Assembly (NCBI GenBank): GCA_041875495.1
Contig: CP112982.1
Coordinates: 868,001-932,000 of the forward strand
Origin: Halomonas sp. CH40
GTDB lineage: Bacteria; Pseudomonadota; Gammaproteobacteria; Pseudomonadales; Halomonadaceae
Reading direction: 5' to 3'
Length of the DNA: 64,000 bases
Part shown: positions 57,804-64,000 of the stretch, piece by piece
How the letters are laid out: every line of letters begins with the position of its first letter
How positions within the stretch are numbered: the first letter of the stretch is position 1
Position numbers and translations under genes: made by a program
Notes under the pieces: generated by a model
Seen by the model: the letters and a program-made list of their open reading frames with translations, nothing else
Told to the model about the DNA's origin: nothing
Database searches by the model: none

Positions 57804-58672
57804 ACGCCGAAGTCATTCGACGGCAGTACCTGGATGCCATGGGTATTACCACCTGGGCATCCCGCTATCAGTTACCCCATGCGCTTGAAACGCCCGCCTG
57901 TGAATGGGAGGACGTAGTACCCCAGCGTGTCACGCCCAGCCAGCGGCTACATGCGCTGCTGGATGATGCCCAGCAGGCCGCAGCAGCTCAGCGCCAGGCA
58001 CACCAGACGCCTGATGGCGCAGATGAAGCGCCGGTTCCGGTGCCTTCAGATTCCTCCTCCTCGCCCCAGGCCCTGCGTTCACTGTTAGGTGGCACGGCTG
58101 AGGAAGAGGCCAATACCTCGCAAGAGCAGCCGCCAGCAGAGGCAGCGCCTCGAGAATCAGCGCCTGATGCTCAACACAGCACGCAGGCAAGTGCGCCGAG
58201 CACGAAACCTGAGCCGTTGGTATTCACCCTGTCATCCTGCTGCATTGAAGGACGCTGGTTGAACCTGATGCCAGGCGAGCTTGGGCGCACCGAACAGGCA
58301 TTGCTGAATAACCTGTTGGGCGTTATTGCCGGGAAGCCATTTTCTCCAGCCAACATGATGACCTTCAGCTGGCCGCCGATGGCCAATGGCCCTCAGCCGG
58401 ATGATCCGCTGGAAGAAGCTCGCGATGGGCTTAATGCCTTTATCAGTGGTACTGCACGGCGTAATGGTTGGCAGTTGGAGCGTGTTTTGTGGTGGGGGGA
58501 ACCACAGGCATCCCCCTTTGCGGCACTGCTCAACCTGGAGAATGGACAGAGTCAGACGCTTGGCCTGCCTGTCTGGCAGGGGGCTGCGTTGGATGAGCTG
58601 GCTCAAAGCGCCGATGCCAAGCGCCGGTTACTGCCCAGGCTGCTTGACCTGCGCCAAGCGCTTGGCGCCTGA
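57800..58672 (+). CDS. HolD-like protein (possible DNA polymerase III psi subunit)
   Basis: This 290-residue protein has a GTG start overlapping bolA. Residues 9-18 (QYLDAMGITTWASR) resemble the chi-binding N-terminus of E. coli HolD (a short helix then LGITQWSLRR). A Pro/Ala/Ser/Glu-rich disordered linker spans about 60-145, and a folded C-terminal domain (LSSCCIEGRWLNLMPGELGRTEQALLNNLLGVI ... LPVWQGAALDELAQSADAKRRLLPRLLDL) ends it. It precedes rimI, as holD does in E. coli. The psi assignment is an inference from the motif and synteny. Confidence 0.6.
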   Translation: MNAEVIRRQYLDAMGITTWASRYQLPHALETPACEWEDVVPQRVTPSQRLHALLDDAQQAAAAQRQAHQTPDGADEAPVPVPSDSSSSPQALRSLLGGTAEEEANTSQEQPPAEAAPRESAPDAQHSTQASAPSTKPEPLVFTLSSCCIEGRWLNLMPGELGRTEQALLNNLLGVIAGKPFSPANMMTFSWPPMANGPQPDDPLEEARDGLNAFISGTARRNGWQLERVLWWGEPQASPFAALLNLENGQSQTLGLPVWQGAALDELAQSADAKRRLLPRLLDLRQALGA

Positions 58673-58676
58673 CAAA

Positions 58677-59150
58677 ATGCTGGAAATCAAGCCCTTATCC
58701 AGTAATCATCTTCAAGCACTGCTCGAGCTGGAAGCCGCCGCTGCCAGTGGTATGCGCCCTGCAGCGCTGGCAGCGGCACTGAAAGCGCCAGCTATCAGGG
58801 TGCTGGGCGCCTGGCAGGGTGCAGATACACAAGGGGCAAGCGTGCTTATTGGCTATGCCATTGTGGCCATCGGACCTTTTGACGCCGAGATTGAAGCCAT
58901 TGGCGTTCTGCCTGGTTGGCGTCGTCATGGGGTTGCCGGTTTGCTGATGCAAGCGCTGATTGACGCTGCCACCCAGGCTGGCAGTGAACGGCTGTTACTG
59001 GAAGTCAGAGAAACCAACGACTCAGCAATCAGGCTGTATCAGGCTTTCGGTTTTACGCTTGATGGACGCCGTAAAGAATATTACCCGGCAGTGGGGGGCA
59101 CTGCCGGACGAGATGATGCGCTACTGATGTCGCGAGGGTTATGCAGCTGA
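58677..59150 (+). CDS. rimI: Ribosomal protein alanine N-acetyltransferase RimI
   Basis: This 157-residue GNAT enzyme acetylates the N-terminal Ala of ribosomal protein bS18. The acetyl-CoA motif VLPGWRRHGVAGLLM and LLLEVRETNDSAIRLYQAFGF are clear. I chose ATG 58677, 4 nt after the preceding stop; the longer frame upstream is the previous gene out of frame. Confidence 0.92.
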   Translation: MLEIKPLSSNHLQALLELEAAAASGMRPAALAAALKAPAIRVLGAWQGADTQGASVLIGYAIVAIGPFDAEIEAIGVLPGWRRHGVAGLLMQALIDAATQAGSERLLLEVRETNDSAIRLYQAFGFTLDGRRKEYYPAVGGTAGRDDALLMSRGLCS

Positions 59151-59166
59151 CCCAGGGGCAGTCGCG

Positions 59167-59364
59167 TTAGGAGGTGGCAGCGCTTTCCGTAATGTCGTCA
59201 AACTTGCTAAGTAGTCCGGTCAGGCGTTGCTCCCACTCCTCACGCTCCTGCTTGAGGCGCTGGTTTTCTTCGCGCAGCTCCTCGTTTTCCAGCTTCATCA
59301 GCTCCAGTGCTTCTACGGTGGCAGCGACTTTCTGGTCAAGCTGGTTGAACAGTTCCTGGCTCAT
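59167..59364 (-). CDS. zapB: Cell division coiled-coil protein ZapB
   Basis: This 65-residue protein is almost one continuous coiled coil (QLDQKVAATVEALELMKLENEELREENQRLKQEREEWEQRLTGLL). The ends match E. coli ZapB (FEKLEAKVQQAI..., WQERLQALLGRMEEV). ZapB stabilises the FtsZ ring through ZapA. ATG with GGAGAC site upstream. Confidence 0.87.
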   Translation of the reverse strand: MSQELFNQLDQKVAATVEALELMKLENEELREENQRLKQEREEWEQRLTGLLSKFDDITESAATS

Positions 59365-59462
59365 TGACGTCTCCTTGGTTTTTTTGAGTTAAAGGGTCGG
59401 CCAAGCGTATCGTTACCCGCTTGGCGCGACAAGCGTTAAGATGGCGTAAATTAGCCCAATGC

Positions 59463-60071
59463 TCAACGGGGCACGCGCTGATAAAGTCTGGCTACGGTAT
59501 CGCCGGCGCGAGCTTCACGGTAAAGCGACCAGTTGGCAGGTGTTTCAGGTGTTAATGAAGCTTCACATTCCAGGTAAATCATGGCGTTGGTTGTAAGCCA
59601 ACCGTTGGCTTCCAGCATCGCGCAGCAGGGCTCGGCCAACCCTTGATGAAAGGGTGGATCCATAAAGGCCAGATCAAAAGGGCTCCCCGGCTGGGTCAGG
59701 AATGTATCCACATCGACGTTGAGCACTTGCCCGTGTTCAGCACCCAGGGTTGCCAGGTTGGCGCTGATCTGATCGGCGACCTTGCGCTCCCGTTCAACAA
59801 ACACAAGGTCACTGGCACCACGGGAAAGCGCTTCTATACCGAGGGACCCGGTGCCAGCAAAAAGATCCAGCCCGCGCTGGGCATACAGGGACTGGCCAAG
59901 CCAGTTAAACAGGGTTTCACGTATGCGATCAGGGGTCGGGCGTAGCCCCGGGCTATTGAGTACGGGTAGCTGACGGCGGCGATAGTCACCGCCAATAACG
60001 CGCAGCTTGCCACCACCGGATGATGGCTTGGCATTGGCGCGTGCAGAGGGGGTTGAGCGTTTTCTTTTCAT
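59463..60071 (-). CDS. rsmD: 16S rRNA (guanine-966-N2) methyltransferase RsmD
   Basis: This 202-residue SAM methyltransferase has a basic N-terminal tail, LRVIGGDYRRRQLPV, RPTPDRIRETLFNWL, the SAM motif LDLFAGTGSLGIEALSRGA and the catalytic DPPF (about residue 135). I chose ATG 60071; the frame extends 30 non-conserved codons. It is divergent from ftsY, as is usual. Confidence 0.95.
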   Translation of the reverse strand: MKRKRSTPSARANAKPSSGGGKLRVIGGDYRRRQLPVLNSPGLRPTPDRIRETLFNWLGQSLYAQRGLDLFAGTGSLGIEALSRGASDLVFVERERKVADQISANLATLGAEHGQVLNVDVDTFLTQPGSPFDLAFMDPPFHQGLAEPCCAMLEANGWLTTNAMIYLECEASLTPETPANWSLYREARAGDTVARLYQRVPR

Positions 60072-60159
60072 GATCAGATTGTAGCGGGCTGTGTATCCAA
60101 AGTCTTGATGCAGGGTGGTAGGATGGCAGTAATGTTCACTTTTTTCGCGGATGATAGCC

Positions 60160-61386
60160 ATGTTCGGTTTTTTAAAACGTAAGAAACAGCAGGAAGCGGT
60201 GGATCAGACCTCTGAGCAGGAGATTGATAACCGCTCTGACGAAGAGGACGTTCAGGAGCATCACGAGGACACTGACAGCCTTCACTCATCCCAGCCAGAA
60301 GAGCCGCTGGCCCAGGCACAGGAAGCCGCTGAAAGCTCGGTTATGCCCGAGGAAAAGTTGCCAGACGCTGAGCCGGTGAGTGAGCCTGAGCCCGTATCGC
60401 TGCCTCCTGCTGCGCTACAGGAAAAGCCCAGGGCCGCTGAGAAAAAAGGTTGGTTTTCGCGCATCAAGGCAGGCTTGGGGAAAACCCGTGCCAACCTGAC
60501 CGATGGCATCGCCGATCTGTTTCTAGGCAAGAAGCAGATTGATGATGAGCTGCTTGAGGATCTGGAAACTCAGCTGTTAATGGCGGATGTCGGTATCGAG
60601 GCCACCTCCGAGATCATTGAACGTCTGGAAGCGCGTGTGTCACGTAAGGAGCTTAACAACCCGGAGGCCTTGTATCGTGGCTTGCAGGAAGAGCTTGGCG
60701 CCATGCTGGAGCCGGTCGCCAAGCCTCTGAGCTTTGAGAAGGAAGGCGATGGCCCCTTTGTCATTCTGGTGGTAGGGGTCAACGGCGTCGGCAAGACCAC
60801 CACTATTGGCAAGCTGACCCAGCGTTTTCAGCGTGAAGGCAAAAGCGTCATGCTGGCCGCCGGGGATACCTTTCGTGCAGCGGCTGTGGAGCAGTTGAAA
60901 GTCTGGGGGGAACGCAACAGTGTGCCGGTAATTGCCCAGCATACAGGTGCAGACAGTGCTTCAGTGATTTATGATGCAGTAGCTGCCGCCAAGGCACGCG
61001 GCGTTGATGTGCTTATCGCAGACACGGCGGGACGTCTGCATAATAAGGGCCATCTTATGGAAGAGTTGAAAAAGGTCCATCGAGTGATGACAAAGATTGA
61101 TCCAAATGCACCCCATGAAGTCATGCTGGTGCTGGACGCAGGTACCGGCCAGAATGCCATCGCACAGGCCAGCACGTTTAATGAAGCCGTGCCGGTAACC
61201 GGGATTACCCTGACCAAGCTGGATGGTACGGCCAAGGGCGGAGTTATTTTTGCCTTGGCCAAGCAGCTTGAAACACCGATTCGGTTTATCGGCGTAGGCG
61301 AAGGGCTGGATGACCTGCGCCCCTTTGCAGCTAATGATTTTATCGGCGCGTTGTTTGACCGCCAGAGTGAAGATGAACGCACATGA
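60160..61386 (+). CDS. ftsY: SRP receptor GTPase FtsY
   Basis: FtsY docks ribosome-SRP complexes at the membrane. It has 408 residues: an acidic A domain (about 10-95) with a basic start MFGFLKRKKQ, an N domain, and a G domain with VVGVNGVGKTTTIGKL, IADTAGRLHNKGHLM and TKLDGTAKGG. I chose ATG 60160; ATG 60151 adds three residues. It overlaps ftsE as ATGA. Confidence 0.97.
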   Translation: MFGFLKRKKQQEAVDQTSEQEIDNRSDEEDVQEHHEDTDSLHSSQPEEPLAQAQEAAESSVMPEEKLPDAEPVSEPEPVSLPPAALQEKPRAAEKKGWFSRIKAGLGKTRANLTDGIADLFLGKKQIDDELLEDLETQLLMADVGIEATSEIIERLEARVSRKELNNPEALYRGLQEELGAMLEPVAKPLSFEKEGDGPFVILVVGVNGVGKTTTIGKLTQRFQREGKSVMLAAGDTFRAAAVEQLKVWGERNSVPVIAQHTGADSASVIYDAVAAAKARGVDVLIADTAGRLHNKGHLMEELKKVHRVMTKIDPNAPHEVMLVLDAGTGQNAIAQASTFNEAVPVTGITLTKLDGTAKGGVIFALAKQLETPIRFIGVGEGLDDLRPFAANDFIGALFDRQSEDERT

Positions 61387-62051
61387 TCGACTTCGAGCAT
61401 GTAGCCAAGCGCTATGGAGGGCGCTTTGAGGCGTTGGCGCACCTGAATTTTCGCGTTGACCGTGGAGAAATGGTGTTTCTGACCGGCCACTCTGGTGCCG
61501 GAAAGAGTTCGCTTCTACGCCTTATCATGCGCCTCGAAAAACCCAGCCGTGGACGCGTGGTGGTTGCCGGGCACGACCTGGCGAAACTGCATTCGAGCAT
61601 GATCCCTTTTTATCGGCGCCAGATTGGCGTGGTCTTCCAGGATCACCAGCTGCTGTTTGACCGTTCCATTTTTCACAACGTCGCCCTGCCTCTGGAAATT
61701 CAGGGGATGGAGCCGCGTGATGCGGCACGGCGCACCCGGGCTGCCCTGGATAAAGTCGGCCTGCTGCACCGTGAAAAAGCCCTGCCGATTGAGCTATCCG
61801 GTGGTGAACAGCAGCGCGTGGGTATTGCCCGCGCGGTGGTCAACAAGCCCGCACTGCTGCTGGCTGATGAGCCGACCGGGAACCTTGATCCTCAATTATC
61901 CGCCGACATCATGGCGCTGTTCGAGGACTTTAACCGGATTGGTACCACCGTTATGGTCGCCAGCCATGACCTGGCGCTGATTGCCCGTTTGCGCCACCGT
62001 ATGCTGCGTCTTCATGAGGGCCGATTGGTCGCCGATGAGGGGGCTCAATGA
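61383..62051 (+). CDS. ftsE: Cell-division ABC ATPase FtsE
   Basis: This is a 222-residue ABC ATPase partner of FtsX that activates septal peptidoglycan hydrolases through EnvC. Walker [10 protein letters not shown], signature [15 protein letters not shown], Walker [13 protein letters not shown] and H-loop ASHDLALI are all present. It overlaps ftsY and ftsX by 4 nt each. Confidence 0.97.
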   Translation: MIDFEHVAKRYGGRFEALAHLNFRVDRGEMVFLTGHSGAGKSSLLRLIMRLEKPSRGRVVVAGHDLAKLHSSMIPFYRRQIGVVFQDHQLLFDRSIFHNVALPLEIQGMEPRDAARRTRAALDKVGLLHREKALPIELSGGEQQRVGIARAVVNKPALLLADEPTGNLDPQLSADIMALFEDFNRIGTTVMVASHDLALIARLRHRMLRLHEGRLVADEGAQ

Positions 62052-63022
62052 CATCTACTCCACCTCCTCAACGTCGCGGTGCGCGCACCCAGCAATCGCG
62101 TTTTTCCAGCCGCCTTGAATCCTGGAAACTGCATCATCGCGCCATGGCCATTGACAGCCTGCGCCGTCTACTGCGCCATCCCTTGGGTAGTCTTTTGACG
62201 ATGCTGGCGATTGCCATAGCGCTGATGTTGCCCGCAGGCCTGTGGCTAACCCTTGATAGTGTCCGTGGCCTGGATGCTGAATTGACCCAAAGTGCTACCT
62301 TGACGGTCTACCTGGACTCGACGGTGGATAGCGCTGAGGCAGAGCGTATTCATCAGGCAGTGATGGCGCAGCCGGAAGTCACCGAGACGCGCCTGATTGA
62401 TGCCGATGAAGGCCTGCAGGAGCTGCAGCAGTCTCTGGGCTTGGATGACACCTTGGTTGGTCTTGATGAAAACCCCTTGCCATTTAGCATAGTGGTGCAC
62501 CCGGACGATGTTTCGCCACAGACGATGCAAGCCACGGCGGACTATTTTGCCGATATGGCCGGTGTGGATGAAGTGCGTCTCGATCTGGCCTGGGTGGAGC
62601 GGCTTCGCCAGATTACCGAGCTGGGTAACCGAATTGCGCTGGGGCTAGGGGTTCTGTTTGGCTTGGGCGTGCTGCTGATTGTGGGTAATACCATCCGCCT
62701 GGCCGTGGAAAGTCGACGCCGGGAAATTGAAGTCGTCATGCTGATGGGTGCTACCCATGCCTTTGTGCGTCGCCCATTCTTGTATAGCGGTGCCTGGTAC
62801 GGATTGGGTGGCGGTGTTTTGGCGCTGCTGCTGCTGGGGCTGGGGGGGCAATGGTTGGCGTTACCGGTCACCTCGCTGGCGCAAAGCTATGGAGCGGATT
62901 TCACGATGCCTTCTTTAGGGGTCGGCGGCTCTACAATTCTGCTGTTTTGCAGTACACTGCTTGGCTGGTTGGGTGCTTGGCTGGCAGTATCCCGCCATCT
63001 TTCCAGCATCAAGCCAGAATAG
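62048..63022 (+). CDS. ftsX: Cell-division membrane protein FtsX
   Basis: This 324-residue four-helix membrane protein has a cytoplasmic N-tail rich in Arg/Pro, a first helix LGSLLTMLAIAIALMLPAGLW, a periplasmic domain of about 110 residues (TVYLDSTVDSAEAERIHQAV ...) and three C-terminal helices. It pairs with FtsE. Confidence 0.95.
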   Translation: MTSTPPPQRRGARTQQSRFSSRLESWKLHHRAMAIDSLRRLLRHPLGSLLTMLAIAIALMLPAGLWLTLDSVRGLDAELTQSATLTVYLDSTVDSAEAERIHQAVMAQPEVTETRLIDADEGLQELQQSLGLDDTLVGLDENPLPFSIVVHPDDVSPQTMQATADYFADMAGVDEVRLDLAWVERLRQITELGNRIALGLGVLFGLGVLLIVGNTIRLAVESRRREIEVVMLMGATHAFVRRPFLYSGAWYGLGGGVLALLLLGLGGQWLALPVTSLAQSYGADFTMPSLGVGGSTILLFCSTLLGWLGAWLAVSRHLSSIKPE

Positions 63023-63162
63023 CGCTATCTTCTGATCAACAGCGGTAGGATCAGAATGTCAGAACTTGCAGATTTCAGGGTTTGCGAGTTGAACTATTTA
63101 CTGCTAGAAAGTGTCATAAGTTTATAAGCCATAATGGTTATTTTTAGGGAGACCATCTGCAC

Positions 63163-64000
63163 ATGAGCAACAGTCTTCTACCGGTGGGACAGCTATCACC
63201 AGGCCATGATCTTGGTGGCTACATCAAGGCGGTCAACACCATTTCGGTGCTGAGCGCTGAAGAAGAGCGCGATCTGGCGTTCCGCCTGCATAATGAAGGC
63301 GATCTTGAGGCTGCTCGTCGTCTGGTGCTGTCGCACCTGCGTTTTGTGGTACACATTGCCCGCAGTTATTCTGGCTATGGGCTGCCCCAGGCAGACCTGA
63401 TCCAGGAAGGCAACGTCGGCCTGATGAAGGCGGTCAAGCGTTTTGATCCTCATCAAGGTGTACGCTTGGTGTCGTTTGCCGTTCATTGGATCAAGGCAGA
63501 AATTCACGAGTTTGTGCTGCGCAACTGGCGCATCGTTAAAATCGCCACTACCAAGGCCCAGCGTAAACTGTTCTTCAACCTGCGCAGTGCCAAGAAGCGC
63601 CTGGCCTGGTTGAATAACGACGAAGTCAATGCGATTGCCGCAGACCTGGACGTCAAGCCGGAAGTGGTTCGCGATATGGAAGGGCGTCTTTCTTCATTTG
63701 ATGCAGGGTTTGATGCCTCGCCCAGTGATGATGAAGACAGCGTTTATCAGTCGCCAGCACAGTATCTTGACGATGCTGACTCTGATCCAGCCACCCAGCT
63801 TGAGTACACTGATTACGAGCAGAACTCTACGCATCTGTTGATGGGCGCGCTGGAAGGGCTGGATGAACGTTCTCGCGATATCCTCCAGCGCCGCTGGCTG
63901 GCGGAGGATAAGGCAACGCTGCATGACCTGGCGGATGTCTATGGCGTCAGCGCCGAGCGTATTCGCCAGTTGGAGAAGAACGCCATGAAAAAGCTGCGTG
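63163..64000 (+). CDS. rpoH: Heat-shock sigma factor RpoH (3' end outside window)
   Basis: Sigma-32 directs RNA polymerase to heat-shock promoters. The visible 279 codons include the region 1.2/2 core ([38 protein letters not shown]), the RpoH box QRKLFFNLR, and regions 4.1-4.2 ([34 protein letters not shown]). E. coli RpoH has 284 residues, so only the last few are cut off. It follows ftsX after 140 nt as in E. coli. The 5' leader was not analysed for the known thermosensor fold. Confidence 0.97.
   Translation, partial: MSNSLLPVGQLSPGHDLGGYIKAVNTISVLSAEEERDLAFRLHNEGDLEAARRLVLSHLRFVVHIARSYSGYGLPQADLIQEGNVGLMKAVKRFDPHQGVRLVSFAVHWIKAEIHEFVLRNWRIVKIATTKAQRKLFFNLRSAKKRLAWLNNDEVNAIAADLDVKPEVVRDMEGRLSSFDAGFDASPSDDEDSVYQSPAQYLDDADSDPATQLEYTDYEQNSTHLLMGALEGLDERSRDILQRRWLAEDKATLHDLADVYGVSAERIRQLEKNAMKKLR

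Noticed and set aside
63030..63056. Inverted repeat TTCTGATC / GATCAGAA after ftsX as a terminator
   Set aside because: No T-run follows and the spacer leads into rpoH; it could equally be chance.

Overview
The window reads as a chromosome segment of a moderately GC-rich gammaproteobacterium, most likely Halomonas or another member of the Halomonadaceae. The evidence is the overall protein sequences (acidic MinC, FtsY, PhaB and nar proteins), the acetoacetyl-CoA reductase, and gene orders shared with Pseudomonas-type gammaproteobacteria. These include narGHJI-ppiC, minCDE, the CNNM/ypjD-ffh-rpsP-rimM-trmD-rplS block, xerD-dsbC-hom-thrC-recJ, prfB-lysS and rsmD-ftsY-ftsE-ftsX-rpoH. The genus call is inference; no rRNA is present.

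Layout. 1-6.5 kb: respiratory nitrate reductase operon (narG 3' part, narH, narJ, narI) ending in a cytoplasmic PpiC-type prolyl isomerase. 6.6-13.0 kb: poorly characterised genes. They comprise a small conserved protein, a gamma-glutamylcyclotransferase-like gene whose 3' end is fused to a broken partial copy of a membrane-protein gene, a tandem AAA+ ATPase, an exported protein, and the full-length version of the duplicated membrane protein. 13.0-17.9 kb: a scrambled accessory patch bounded by two ~320-350 bp direct repeats. Each repeat carries part of an XRE-regulator gene and part (left) or all (right) of an initiator tRNA gene. Inside are a fresh ISL3-family insertion with perfect 8-bp target duplication, an Rpn-type nuclease, a 5'-truncated superfamily II helicase and a tnpA-only IS66 derivative that cuts the helicase.

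18.3-33.3 kb: mostly housekeeping genes: phaB, a DUF349 protein, minCDE, sbcB, a pitrilysin-like M16 protease, an SRAP-fold protein that has lost all three catalytic positions, a TetR regulator with a PlsC-like acyltransferase, a CNNM/CorC protein and YpjD/CcsA. 33.5-43.9 kb: ffh, the ribosome-maturation operon (rpsP, rimM, trmD, rplS), xerD, dsbC, hom, thrC and recJ.

43.9-52.5 kb: an accessory block between recJ and prfB, which are close neighbours in E. coli. It holds a YitT membrane protein whose last ~40 bp is repeated on the far side of a VapBC toxin-antitoxin pair, a cytochrome P450 overlapping a lipid-A-type acyltransferase, a copper-ATPase operon with an atypical MerR regulator and a 24-residue membrane microprotein, and a FadL porin. 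52.7-64 kb: prfB with its programmed +1 frameshift, lysS, a conserved small protein, an MFS exporter, bolA, a HolD-like gene, rimI, zapB, rsmD, ftsY, ftsE, ftsX and rpoH (cut by the window end).

No CRISPR array, rRNA, prophage or replication origin was seen. No complete new defence or biosynthetic system is evident. The most interesting leads are the SRAP pseudoenzyme, the duplicated and rearranged loci (7/12 kb, 13/17.5 kb, 44.5/45.3 kb), the decayed helicase island and the P450-acyltransferase pair.
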